From: Paracyclopina nana
Taxonomy: Eukaryota; Arthropoda; Copepoda; Cyclopoida; Cyclopettidae
Reading direction: 5' to 3'
DNA: 64,000 nt
Assembly: GCA_019096065.1 (NCBI GenBank)
Contig: JAGUCH010000002.1
Coordinates: forward strand, 2,926,501 to 2,990,500
A model generated the notes under the pieces. The model was not told the DNA's origin. It worked only from the letters and a program-made list of their open reading frames with translations, and made no database searches. Position 1 is the stretch's first letter; every line of letters begins with the position of its first letter. Of the stretch, positions 1 through 11,900 are shown one piece after another. A program made the translations under genes and the position numbers.

Positions 1-248
1 TATTTTCAGAAAACCAGGACAGTTGCACACATAAGTTTCACATCCTAAAATAAATGTACCTCTATGTAAAACTATTGAGCCTTGAAGCCTAAAATTGCCA
101 GAGAGAGATTTGACAGAAACCACATTTTTCTTTTTTGAGCACAAAAAAACAAAACAAAAAAAACAGTAAGGACAATTGAGATAGAAATGTCACCGGCGCA
201 AGCTACGTACGAGACGCGCGCGCGCGCTAATCCTGGCAATAAAATATC

Positions 249-258
249 CTATAAATAT
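249..258 (+). promoter_or_regulatory. TATA box of the haloperoxidase gene
   Basis: The string CTATAAATATAAGG lies about 50 bases before the first ATG of the haloperoxidase gene. Transcription would then start near 280, giving a 5' UTR of only about 25-30 bases. The position is inferred from the motif alone. Confidence 0.5.
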
Positions 259-306
259 AAGGAGGGTTGAAAAAAAGGACTACTACAATTGTGCTGGCCT
301 CACTCG

Positions 307-2765
307 ATGATGCACCTTTTTTTGCTACTCAATGTAGCAGCTCTGCTACCAAATTGTCTGGAAGCTCAAAGTAGTGCATTCCTCAAAAAGCTGGACGACA
401 TCACAAGCATTCGAGATGAAATGCGAAGATATGACCTGGACAGAGACTACTTTTTCGACATGGTGAACCGAGCCATTCCCAGCATCATAAGGAGTGGACT
501 GTCCGAAACCACCGGAGATGTCACAACAGTCATCAGATTTGCCACCATGTTAAACGTTGCAAGGTCATTTGATTAATTAACCATTTCTAGATTAAGAGGC
601 ACTCAAAATGGAGCAGAGGGAAAAATCCAATTATGTACATATGAAAGAATACCTAGCATATCTGTTATCTGTACTTATCATCTATTTAGGAAGTAGTACA
701 TAGATTATTTTTTATGCAGGTTTGACGCGAATGCACCCTTTACTGCGACTGCAGTTGGCATCACGACCAAATTGCCAAGAAGACCTTTGAATGAATGGAC
801 TTTACGGAACAAAAACGTGGCCTGCATTTACGCAGGTACAACAACAATAACAGCCGTAAAAAATCTGAAAGGTAACCTCAATTATTTTTTGTATAGGGTA
901 TCGAGTTATGCTGAGCATAATTCCCTCGGAAACGGATCGAATTCGACAAATGATGGAAGATTTGGGGCTGGATCCTGATGACAATCGCGAAGATAAAACC
1001 ACTGCAATTGGGATAGGCAATTTGTGCGGTAATAACGTGGTCGCAGATAGGCTGGACGATGGTATCAACCAGGTACATGTTATGAATACATACATATCAT
1101 GCATAATCAATGTATTTTATGGTAGCTGGGAGACGAAAATGGGGTGACTTATAACACCAATCCCTATACAGACTACACGAATTACGAGCCTGTCAACACT
1201 GCCTACAAAGTAATGTAGCAATGGAAAATTCAATTTTCGCCACCTTTTTCATATGCTAATGATTCACTTTTTCCAGCTCGTGGATCCATCCAGATGGCAA
1301 CCCGAAATCACCACCAAAGGAGACGGGAAATTTTTCGTGCAGCAATTTGTCACTCCCCAAAATGGACTGGTTAGGCCCTACACATTCAAAGACGTGAACC
1401 AGTTCGAGGTTGGCCCTCATGGCCGAGTTCTGAATACCCAATATGACATCTCCAAGTACAAAGAGTCGACTGACGAGGTCATCAGAGCCTCAGCCAGCCT
1501 CAACGATGAGAGAAAGCTCAAGGCTGAGTTCTTCGAGGACAAAGTCAAAAGTATTTTGGGCTCAGTGTACTTCACAGTCAAGGTATATCATCATACAACA
1601 AGTACTAACATGTATTTAGTTGCCTTTTTGCAGCGACTCAATTTGGGCATTGATGAGTTTGTGCAAATGGAGCTGATCAGTAATATGGCCATTTTCGATA
1701 CAATGATCATCGTGTGGAAGGAAAAAAGAAGATGGGATGCAGTGAGGCCTGTCACTGCCATTCAATTTCTCTATCGGAATCAAGTAAGTATCTTTAAAAT
1801 TACAGCAAGCGTAATTGTAGCAGAGGAGCCTAGCGAGAGCAAAATATTGCCTATCATAAATTCCAATTTTCCTTGGATACCATATTTTATGCTATTCACA
1901 TCACCCCTTTGAATATTCGTGCCTGGAGAAGAATATTTTTTAATTCAACTCTGTTCAACAAAAAAGCCACTCACTGCTTATGGAGGCCCTTACAAAGGCA
2001 CGGTCAAGGACATTCCTGGTACTGAATGGGCCAGCTATTTGCCAGTTGCCAACCACCCAGAATACCCATCAGCCTCAACTGGAGCCTGTGTCACTCATTC
2101 TGAAGCCATGAGGCTCTTCCTGGGCTCAGATGAGCTCAACTGGGATGTCACTTTTGCCAGGGGAGAATCCAGGATTGAGCCTGGAGCCCTGCCAGCCACC
2201 AACCAGACCTACAGGCTCAAAACATTCACCCAATTTGGCCATGAATGTGGCCAGTCCAGATTGTGGGCTGGAGTGCACTTCCAAGATGCCATTGATTCAA
2301 TTAAGCCCATAGCCAAAGAAATTGCTCAACTGGCTGTGGTTTTTGTCACCAGCCACTTCAATGCTGAGCCTGAGGGATCCTTCTACAGCAGTCACTCAGC
2401 TCCATTGAAAGTGCAAGAGTTGCCCCCACAGAATCCATTTAAAATCTACCAATATCCTGCTACCAATGGCCAGCCTAATAGGTACGTTTTTAAAAGTTTC
2501 CACTCACATTTCAAAGAGTTCTCCTCTCCTTCAAGAGATCATTTATCCAGATTTCCAAACTTCAAACAGAAAGATCAAAGCACTGCTTACTACTAGTAGG
2601 TTTGTGAAATTGCAAAGCAGAAGGGAAAAAATAAGATTTGGAAGAGTGGCATGTTATCAAAATTGTCCCTTTTATCATCATTCCAGGTTTCTACCAGCTC
2701 CACAACAACCAGCATCTCTGCCATACTTTGCCAACCACTACTCATTTACTTTTGGCAAGAAGTAA
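307..2765 (+). CDS. Secreted vanadium-dependent haloperoxidase (PAP2/VCPO-like)
   Basis: Eight exons with consistent phases: 307-563, 720-871, 897-1072, 1126-1209, 1277-1582, 1634-1783, 1967-2481, 2687-2765 (572 residues). The first in-frame ATG pair, at 307/310, opens a signal peptide (MMHLFLLLNVAALL). The vanadate-pocket motifs of the PAP2/haloperoxidase fold are present in order: KRRWDAVRP (K-x6-R-P, about residue 356), HPEYPSAS followed by a downstream His in THSEA (about 406-419), and SRLWAGVHF (S-R-x5-H, about 471). The middle exons also match the family (NPYTDYTNYEPVN, LVDPSRWQP). Family members use vanadate and H2O2 to oxidise halide; relatives include phosphatases, so the substrate is not certain. 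Secretion suggests action outside the cell or in the gut or integument. The gene is typical of bacteria and algae and patchy in animals, but here it has seven spliceosomal introns and a nearby AATAAA at about 2796, so it is a resident gene. The exon 1 donor (GTCATT) is weak. Confidence 0.85.
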
Positions 2766-2813
2766 ACAAAACACACTGTATAGTTTAGAAAAAACAATAA
2801 AAAATAACCTTAC

Positions 2814-3218
2814 CAGTATGCTGTGTAGTCCTGCTCAAAATTGCAAATTTCCTCCTCAGCTTCAGGAATTTCCAAATTCTCAAAGATGCCAGTTAATAAA
2901 TTTCGTTTGCTCCTCGGTATAAACACTTGACTTCCATACTTGATCTAATGATTAAATATCAGTACGCCGCTAAGAATGCCTTGCAAAATATAAAAATACA
3001 ACCTTAGTGCCCAGAAGGAGCAAGTAAGTAAATAGAACATTGCCAAGTCTTCCATTGCTGCCCTTCACAATCAAGGATGGTTTATTTGGTTCAACCCAAA
3101 TACACTTTTTGCCACCACTGGCAATTTCCTCATTTTGCTTCGGGCACAATTCTTCACTTTTTGCCTCAAAGCAAATGAGGAAAAGGAGGAAACTCAGGCA
3201 AACTTTGTTTACGGACAT
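2814..3218 (-). pseudogene. 5' fragment of an alpha-1,2-fucosyltransferase (GT11) gene
   Basis: Two exons can be joined: 3003-3218 (signal peptide MSVNKVCLSFLLFLICF, ending LLLLGTK, phase 0) and 2814-2944 (starting IKYGSQVFIP). Together they give the GT11 N-terminal donor-binding motif GSNGRLGNVLFTY and the following strand-helix unit KYGSQVFIPRSKRNLLTGIF. A full GT11 enzyme needs about 300 residues, and this stops after about 115. A donor-like CTG|GTAAGG ends exon 2, and without splicing a TAA follows at once. Immediately downstream on this strand lies the antisense of the haloperoxidase gene, so there is no room for the catalytic remainder unless it is in the opposite strand's introns. Best read as a truncated gene or a rearranged locus. 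It was probably a type II or secreted glycosyltransferase before truncation. Confidence 0.6.
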
Positions 3219-3502
3219 GATTTGACTGACCTAGTATTTTTTGCTGAGTACATTCAAGTTCATAAAGCGGAACATATCAGGGAGAAATCACGAAACCTCG
3301 ACTACTTTCTGTGAGAGCCTAACCTTTGTTAAATATGATAAACTAGATTTTCTACAAATATTTACCATGGACGCATGATATAAAACGAGATTTGTTACCT
3401 TAGCAGTTATGCTTATGTAACCGCTTATCAAGGCACAGGGAACAGCTTCTCAGTTCCAGTTACTTTGCCCTGCACACTCAAGGTGACTAGAGCTATAAAA
3501 AA

Positions 3503-4224
3503 ATGAAAACATTGGCAATTTTTGCTTGTGCCTTCGTGGCCTCAGTCTCAGCTGATTTATTTCATGCTGAGTGCTCAGTTAGATGGTGAGTAAACATGAT
3601 CTCAAATTCATTACAAAAACATCTAATTTTGAAATAATTTCAGGACTGTCTCCAAAAAATGCTCTGAAACTCAGCAAATGATCATTGATCAGATGATTGC
3701 TTGGGACAATGAAGACTGTGGAACTCAACCTGGAGACACTGTACCAAATGGGCAAAAATGCTTGTACAAGGTACAAACGAAAAAAACCCAATTTTGTCCC
3801 TTAATAAATTAAAGAAAATGCCATTTAGCACACTGGCTCCAATGGACCTGTCACCACTGGCACACACACCACACCGATCCACAGATATGTTGATGACTTG
3901 ACATTCAAATATGAAGACAAGGACTATGGATGCTTCATTGATGTAAATCACTAAATATCAAATTATATAACCTGACTCTTATCAGCTTTTGTTTCTGCAT
4001 AGGCCAACAGCATTTCCCAATCCCTGTCATACTTGGATTTTGGTACTAATTACTGCAATTTGTTCAATCTAATGGATGGCTCTGGATTAACAAAGGTTTG
4101 TATAATTGAAACGTTGAGCCTAGCTCTAAATTAAAATGCTCAATTGTAGGACCCTGGATACACTGAAGACACTAGCAACAAGGAGTGTACCCAATACACA
4201 GATGCTAATTGTGACATTTATTAA
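3503..4224 (+). CDS. Small conserved secreted protein, function unknown
   Basis: Five exons: 3503-3585, 3644-3770, 3829-3942, 4003-4095, 4150-4224 (163 residues), all phases matching. The signal peptide is MKTLAIFACAFVASVSA. The mature protein has about eight cysteines and phrases such as HTTPIHRYVDDLTF, YLDFGTNYCNL and ECTQYTDANCDIY at the C-terminus. I recognise this layout (Cys-containing N-terminus, conserved TTPI..YVDDL, ending in a C-x(n)-C-x-x-Y tail) from uncharacterised secreted proteins of several invertebrates and fish, but know no assigned function. Introns are all 55-65 bases. The AATAAA overlaps the stop codon, so the 3' UTR is extremely short and faces the converging receptor gene. 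Confidence 0.85.
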
Positions 4225-4244
4225 ATAAAATGGAGAAGTTTATT
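4224..4244. terminator. Back-to-back poly(A) signals of two convergent genes
   Basis: On the plus strand AATAAA (4224-4229) overlaps the TAA of the small secreted gene. On the minus strand AATAAA (reverse of TTTATT, 4239-4244) overlaps the TAA of the seven-helix gene. The two stop codons are only 15 bases apart, so mature transcripts must overlap as sense-antisense 3' ends. Confidence 0.7.
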
Positions 4245-5320
4245 TCATAAATAGGGAGCAAATCATTTCTCTGAAAGCTTTCAACTGTTTGGCAGAATGC
4301 TTCCTCACATTTTCATTGGTTAAAATGTATAACAAAGGAATTGCAACAAAAAAGCAGAATGTGGTTATGCAGGCAAACAACAGCTGCAAAAGTGGTCCAA
4401 CTCTTTGATTGACATAAACCATTAAAACTGAGGCAAGGCAGAACAAAATTATTCCAATTCGCGTGGAAATCAGATCCTTAACTTGAAATTGTGTCGTGCT
4501 TTCCAAAGATGTGTCTCCTGTCAATGAGACGTTGGTGAATTTGTTGAAAAAGTGCTTGTCCACCTCAATTTTTCCTAAAGAAAAGTCAAATTTAGAAATG
4601 CCACAAGCAGCTGACAACAATATAGAAGGTTGAACCAGGATTTTACCTAAGAGGATCATCGATGATGCAATTATCAAAGAACTCAAGATTTGGTGAATTT
4701 TTCCCCATTCCACATTTTCTGTCATCCTGCCATAAGTCAAAACCTCATAAATGCAGAACTTGGTGGGATCAGTGATGAACCCATGATCCATAACCTCAAA
4801 ACATAGAGCAACAAGAAAAGTGACTTGCCTCATACTTTTCAGCAATTCTTCATCAGAATAGCTCAAAAGCAAGGCCTAAAAACTGTATTTTAAAAAGAAA
4901 ACCTTGCTAAAATGAGATTTTAATTACCTCAAGTCCTGCATGCTGATAAATGCTCAAATATTTGACAAACACAAAAATTAGGCCTTCCATAAGGAAAATC
5001 ATCCAGAAGAGCTCACAATTGAATGAAATTACAAGAGCCACATGATGATTGATGGGTGAAACGTAGACAAAAAGCACGCCAAAAATGAGAAACCAAAGTG
5101 CATAATTAGTGCATAAAGCAAAACTGAAGCAAAGGTCTGTAATGATTTGGTCCAGAAAAGTCTGCATACCCAATGGCTTGCTTTTTACATAGGATACTAC
5201 AAAATAGGTGCATAGCATATTGGCCATAGAGCAGCTGAAGAACATTGTACAATACAAAACTTTTAAGATTAATAAATGCATGCTCCACTCATCAAGGGTC
5301 ATGGTTGAAGACTGAGCCAT
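4240..5320 (-). CDS. Divergent rhodopsin-like seven-helix receptor
   Basis: Exons 4928-5320 (131 codons, phase 0) and 4240-4875, the second probably split by a 72-base in-frame intron (GTAAAATCC...TTTCTTTAG, about 4570-4641). Hydrophobic segments fit seven membrane helices: LLILKVLYCTMFFSCSMANM; LCFSFALCTNYALWFLIFGV; the LFWMIFLMEGLIFVFVKYL segment; a TM4 around TFLVALCFEVM; ILSSLIIASSMILLG; IGIILFCLASVLMVYV; and FACITTFCFFVAIPLLYIL, followed by a basic helix-8-like stretch (RKHSAKQLKAF). The loop between helices 4 and 5 is long and has N-T/S sites. The DRY motif is replaced by KYLSIY and NPxxY by IPLLY, so it is not a standard class A receptor. It may belong to a lineage-specific orphan group. 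An upstream in-frame ATG at 5386 would add 22 residues; 5320 gives the cleaner N-terminus. Confidence 0.6.
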
Positions 5321-5402
5321 TATGCCAGAGCCAGTACAAATACACTTCTTCTCTACCTTCCACTCTCTCTTGTTGTTATGTAGCAAATATAAGAAGCAAG
5401 CT

Positions 5403-6374
5403 TTTCATTGGAGAGGCCTTCACAAGCCCCCCAAAAATAAGACAGTTAATTTAAATTTCTTTTGGGCTGAAATATTTCACTGCTTGTGGTGAAGCCATGA
5501 GACATAACTCATGCTTGCATGGGGAAGAAATTGCCCATTGAAATTACTTTTCTCTCATTAGGCAAACTTCAAGCATAACAAAGTTGGTCTTCCTGTTGTT
5601 GTTGCTGGTGGTGGTGAGCTGTGGCTGAACATAACATGCTAAGATTGCATGTAAAATTGAATGGGATTAGCTTGAAACTAGAGTATACTGAAAAAAGGCC
5701 GAATTAAAGCAAACTAGTAGATCCTAGCACAAATTGGACACAAAATGACTTAAGAACATCCTTTTTCAGGGTAAGCCAATTATGGAAAAAAATGAATGAC
5801 TTTTATTAATCCTTCAGAAGAGGCTTGTGTTAAAGATGTGCTCCTATATAGAAGCAATCTTTCTTCTTAGAGTAATAAATCACATATTCTTATGTGGATA
5901 GAGTTCATGATATGGATATAATATACTCTGTAATAATAAAAATGGGTGAATGTTTTGCACAAAAAGGTTAAAGCCACTCTTAAAAGGAGTGGCAAATTTG
6001 CTAAAATACAGCAGTTTTCAAAGGAGGGCTTGCACTGTTGGGCTCAATCATAGTTATACTATTTTACCATGGTTGGTGGGAGTGAGGAAGAGAGTTTCAA
6101 ATCAATACTTGAAAATTGCATTTAAGGCACTTGCTAATCATGAAAAACGGCTAGAATCAAGTAAAAAATGGCGGCATGAATTGAGCAAACTTTTTTGTCT
6201 TCACATCTTTCTCTCAAGCATTCAAGTGTACAGTATGCATATCATAGTAGTATTAATTCAGTTTTACTTGAACAACCCCCCAAAAGGGTCACAATCTAAC
6301 TTGTTTGTTTCCTGGCTCTCAAGTAAATAAGATTAGTTTGGTTGTTGCTCTGTAGGAGTTAACATAATTCTTAA
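5403..6374. other. Intergenic stretch without recognised gene
   Basis: Open frames here (for example 5950-6330 +) have no domain, signal peptide or splice support and look like chance. No RNA gene or repeat array was recognised. Confidence 0.5.
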
Positions 6375-6742
6375 TCAGAACTTGGTAGATTCTGGCACAT
6401 TGTAGGTTGTCAAATTGTTGACCATGACCATTCCAGATTGGGAATTTGGCCCTATGCTCCCCACTTCGGATATTGTAGGCACTGAAGGACGGTGAGGACC
6501 AGCTGTCATTGCACTTCCCTTTAATAAACAGGAGATGTTGTGGTCAACTGCTGAGATTTGGCCCATGGCCACTCCAATTATGTGGACCCCCATGAACTTG
6601 ATCTCAAAATTATGGCCCTGAACTGAGCTTACAACCCCAAAATACTCAAAGTCCCCTTTTGTATGATATGAAGACACAGTTCTCAGTTTAATACATAAAT
6701 ATTGCATAATTACCTTGAAGAGCTTTTTCCAGTCTCCAGCAG
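6375..6742 (-). CDS. Possible 3' coding exons of the potassium channel gene
   Basis: A 29-base segment, 6714-6742 (acceptor TTCACTCAAG, donor AAG|GTAATT), reads AAGDWKKLFK when joined in the phase left open by the S6 exon at 8992. It leads in phase 0 to 6375-6518, which encodes GSAMTAGPHRPSVPTISEVG, further Ser/Asn/Thr-rich residues and ends PESTKF-stop. Phase agreement is the only link. A rival is a segment starting at 8448 (after CAAAAAAG) that also fits the phase, reads GLTECICDANATT and ends in a stop at 8263. A transcript is needed to choose. Confidence 0.3.
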
Positions 6743-7802
6743 CTTGAGTGAAGGTGTGAAAATGGAGGAGAAATTAACACTTTTATTCAACTAAAATATA
6801 CCCATCTAAGGTGTCATGCAACTCACTGAGTGCTATTAGATATCTTTAAGGCTACTTTTGCTAACATTCAACATGCTCAAGACAAACACACACACTAACA
6901 CACATATTTTGGTTGGTTAATTGGGACACAAAACATCACTGCAACTATTTAAATTTTGGGCCACAATTTCAATCTTGTCTTACCAACAATGCAAGACTTT
7001 CTTCTGGCTTCCAGCAAGTCTATAACATTTTTTTGAGGGGAAAAAAGGGGGAAGAGAAAAAAGAGGCTTTTTGGTCAAACTGCACTTTAGTTGCCACAAG
7101 ATGTCAAGTGTGCTGTGTTGAACACTGCATCAATTATGATGATGATAAATACTTCTTCTGTGGAATGTCAAATGTTGTTGCTGTAGATGTTGCATCATTA
7201 TAATTCTAAGGTAAACTCTCTGATCAGCACTGGCAACAAACATTTAGTCTAAAATTATTCATGTACACATTTTCAAAGCAATTGTGGCCACTGCAAGAAA
7301 GCAAAAATTGAACCAGCGCACAATTGCCAAGAATTTGTGTATATTGACCTGACACAATGTATATTTTTTTCTTGTATGATTTGTGTCCAAAACAAGGAGA
7401 GCAAAGAAGATTGAAACATAAAAAAGTGATGATACACAAAAATAAAAGCTGAGGATGTGTTTTGTCAAGTGAAAACTCTGTTAGCTTGTTTTCTTCCAGC
7501 TGAGCCACACTAAAAAATTGAGGCTGTTCTTTTTCTCTCGTCAAATTACTCAGCAAAACTACTAGGAGATTAAAAACAGATTCATCAATCAAATAAAGTG
7601 AATTCTTCTTCACAAATTAACTAATGTTTTGCTTAAAAACCAGCTCTAGGATAAGTAGTAGAAAAAATGAATGCAGAGAAAGTATGTAAGTGAGCTTTTG
7701 AAATACTCCAGCTGACAGATCAAAATTCACACTTGTCAGCTTGGACAGAAAGTGATGATGATAAAAAATGAGATATACTTTGTTCAATTCAAAATCTATA
7801 TA

Positions 7803-7960
7803 CCGTCATGTGGGGTTATTCCAGGCTCGACCAATCAATTCTAGCAGTAGATGAAAACACCAACTTTAAATGGCACTTCCGAGTTGATATAACTTTTTCA
7901 AGGGAAATTGAGGTGCTAATAGAGGCTGTAGGGTTCAAGGTTCATTTCCCCATATGACGG
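7803..7960. mobile_element. 158-bp MITE with ATA flanks
   Basis: Terminal inverted repeats start CCGTCATGTGGGGTTATTCC on the left and CCGTCATATGGGGAAATGAA on the right (reverse complement), flanked on both sides by ATA (7800-7802 and 7961-7963). It has no coding capacity. The 3-bp direct flank fits a small DNA transposon derivative; superfamily not determined. Confidence 0.6.
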
Positions 7961-8991
7961 ATAGTTTTTACTTGTGGCATAATTGTTTTTGTGTGATTTT
8001 TCTGACATGTAAAGCTGTGCTAAGTAGACAGTTGTTGAACTAGAATTTCATCCTTTTTAAGTGCACTTTGCAGATGAAAAGTATTTTCAACATTTTGAAT
8101 ATTGCGGTGTTCATCTACATTAATTCACAATGCCTGACATACTATTATAAGGAGGCAAATAGCATATAAGTGAACATCGCAATTACAAGTAGTAAACACA
8201 CATCCACACTGGATCACAGCAAAGCTGTACGTATTGGAAAGCACAAAAATGTGTTGTTGTGGCTATGAATCTAGTTTGTGAGGTGCAGTGGCACTGCAAT
8301 GGTAATGATACTTTTTGTTTTGCAATAGTTGTAATTTTTTTGGTTGCAATTTCCATCTCAAAGTTTCAAACTTGCCTTTTTGCACAGTTTCAGGATCATT
8401 TGAAACTGTAGTCGTGGCATTGGCATCGCAGATGCATTCTGTCAGACCTTTTTTGCAAAACAACAACAAAACTTTTGGCTCACAAAAATAGCAGTAGTAA
8501 ACACAGATATGGGGAAAAGTTGTCGTAGGAGGACACTAGAGGGCATCATGAGTATAGTTTTGATAATTGCCATTAATGATATTGTAGTAGTAGTAGTTGT
8601 GAAAAACTCAATTCGCAGCAGCAGTAATAATATATATGATGAAAATGCAAATCCTACTGATGTGGCAAAACTTCCATTACCTTTCGATATGCAGAGGCAA
8701 AAATCTAAAGCGGAAACAATCATTTTCAGTGACATCAAAATCAATAACTCTCATCCTTCATAATTAAAAAATACAATGGTCAACTCAAAGCGAAAGGGGG
8801 AATGAAAATCAAAATAATCATACATATGTTGACAAAATAGTTCTAGGTGTAGGATGTGTCTTCACCTGATCATCAGTTTTGAAAGAAAAAAGCAGAACTT
8901 GGTCACCCCATTTTCCACAAGGAAATAAAATGGGAAAGAGCGACCAAATTCGATTTTTTTTAAACTGAAATTCTCTGCTCGCAAATGTTAC

Positions 8992-11900
8992 CTCTTTTGG
9001 CATCTTCCCATGACGTTTTCTTTCGTTTTGCCTCGATTTCCTCCTCGATTTTGGCCTTTTCGTAGAATTTGTTGAAGTTGTTCACTATGATCGGAATGGG
9101 TAGAGAAATGCACAGCACTCCGCAAATGGCACAGGCTAAAAAGGAACTATTTAGAAAATCACTACGTTGAAAATTCATAGGTAATTTTTACCTGATCCCA
9201 CAAGTTTACCAAACCAAGTTTGGGGGCAAATATCACCATAACCGACAGATGTCATGGTAATGATAGCCCAATAAAGAGCCTGAAAGCAAACGATCAATTC
9301 AACCTACTTAGAAGTATTTGTAGCCGTAAACCACGTACTTGGGGCATGGATATAAATCCTGTATTCTCCTCGTTCTTTTCTGAGACGTAGGCAAGTCCAG
9401 AAAAAATGAGCATACCCATAATGACAACTAGCATGAGCAGGCCAAGCTCCTTATAGCTGAATAAAGCGAGAGATTGAGAGAAAAAACCTTTTAAAAGAGC
9501 TTTTCATCCATAGAGACTGCACTTAAACGTCTACTATAACGACTACAGGGTTTCATTAGAAGAATGGTACTTTTTTGGGAGTTTCCATTACCTGTTTTTC
9601 AGGGTGAATCCAAGTGTTTGAAGACCGGTTATGTGGCGAGCTAGTTTGAATATTCTGAGAATCCTCATTATTCGGAAAATTTGAGCAATTCTTTTCATTT
9701 CGTCGTGATAACTTTCCCCTTCATCCACTTGGCTGCGAAAATTAGAAAGCCACTATTAATTAAGTTGAAGAAATTGAAGGGCCACAGAGTGTGCAAAATC
9801 AGGGCTACTGCACTCCGTGGTGGAGAATGATCAGCTGAAAGTGGCTATTTTGAAGCGGTTTTGGTGATTTTAGTATCTGCCCCGTCAATGCTGCTGACCC
9901 AACCGTGGGTCAGTTGGACACAGCAGGGGACAAAACTCGTGCTCAGCAGGGAAAATATGCACTAAGATAGGGTGAAAGTGCTTATACTGGAGCGTTTCTT
10001 AAAAATCTATTTAATAGTCCTGAATTTTAATATAGCTTTGCTATATCATGTTCTGTTCTTTAAAAGTCCTTTAATTATTTTCTGGAGGAGCGGTGAAAGC
10101 CTCGCTAATGATGTTGATTTTATTTAGTTTCCCACTTACTCCTCACCAGGTAACGTTGATTCTAAGCTGAAATAGTGGAGCAAAATGCAAAAACACTGCA
10201 GCAAACGGCAGCCGCGCGAAACGAAAACCTGTTTATTTGGCCATGATAATTTTTTGTACCTTGTGCCAGAGGACTGGTTGATCATTGAGAGGCTTAATGA
10301 CAAAAAATAGGGGAGAACGCCCGCCAGGTCGATGATATTCATGCCAGCTTTAATAAACCTAATGGGCAAATTACAGCCATTAATTACTATATGCTGCTTC
10401 TATGAAAACTAGAAGTACCTCCATTTTTGCGGGGCAGCAACGAAGCGAATGCAATACTCGAAGGAAAACCAACCGACGAAAATGGCTTCTCCCACAGAAA
10501 AGGCGAAATGCTCGTCATCTTCGTCTCCTCCACCTCGATACTCAGGGTCAATATTTTTGTTCTGAAAATGTACCGTATTAGCAATAGCCAGTTGGTTTTT
10601 AGAAAGCCTTTCAACTCATGCTCAGCAAAGCAGATGCTTTTGGGTCAGACAAAAATGAGCTTGGACTACTTCTATGTAATTGCTACATGAGGTCGCACCC
10701 CACAAAGCCTTTAAGAAAATGATGATTGCGCCATAAACCAAGATGGCGGCAGAGATACTATAAAAACGGGGTATAAGTCACAAATGCAGAGCTTAGAGTT
10801 AAAAACGCAAACTTTAATGTGAAAGCTGGCAGAGGGAAGCATTTTCCCCCCTCAGATTTGACACTATGGAAGAAGCTCTAAAATTGGGGACGTGAAAGCA
10901 CGTGGAATTTTCCAGAGTTGCTTTAGGTGTACCTGAAACATGGGCAGAGTTGAAATGATTAACGAGAGTGTGGAAGCGACAACAAACAAACAGGAGGTAA
11001 CTGCAACAATCTGTAAAAATAACCGAGGAATTAATTTCCCTCATTAGCTACTTGAAATTGTATTGTCACTGACTTTGGCTGCGTAGGAAGAATTCGGATT
11101 CTCTAGAAGATTCCACAGCTTGTGCTGGAGGTTGCCACAAAACGTTGTATTGAAGTATCCATCCATGTTTTCATCATCATTCAAGGATTCTGGCAAAAGC
11201 CTGCAAATACCATCAAAAAGTCTTTTTTTAAAATTGGTGATGAAAAGCCCATCTATCTCCTGGTCACTCTTATGCATTTTCAAGCACACTAACTGTATTC
11301 CATAATTAAAAATGTATTTGCACGCTTCGAATACGGCCATGCTTTTTTATACTTTTCTGGTAAGGTACACTTGTCACCCACCAGGGGGCGCTGATGGCGT
11401 GCCACAAAGTATCTTTTTGAGCGCACTTTGGATGATGTGGAAAAACGATCCGCTTTCCCGAAAAAATGAGCAGTATTTTTGGAACCTGGCCATGCTCGCC
11501 ATGGTATAACTAAGTAGTTGTTTTCTTTTTGTCATATTCGCTTTGGCTGGCTCGCGCTAAGGCGGCAGCACAGTGGGCGTCGCATCTATGATATCAAAAG
11601 CCGTGCCAACTTTAAGACAGTTCCTTCAAAAAAGAGATGCACTGCTGCGCTTTTTTCACTGCTACATTATATCGATCCGCGAGCATCGATGCTTTCTGAT
11701 GAGCTGAAGAACCATTTAGACACCTCGCCAAGATTGGACAACTATGCTCCAGCCAAATGCTTTATCGTCGTAGAAAATAGGACTCTGGTCTCATCTCGAA
11801 CCAGATTTGGATCGAATACGATTACACAAGAAATACTTGCAAACAAAAATTGGAGGGCTTTCTAAAATCATCAAGCATCAAGTCTAGTCCATTTCTCAGA

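Noticed and set aside
215..228. Alternating CG tract as Z-DNA or CpG island
   Set aside because: Only 12-14 bases long and isolated in AT-rich DNA.
9780..9965. Possible small inverted repeat around CAGCTGAAAGTGG and CAGTTGG words
   Set aside because: Pairing is short and imperfect and no target duplication is visible.
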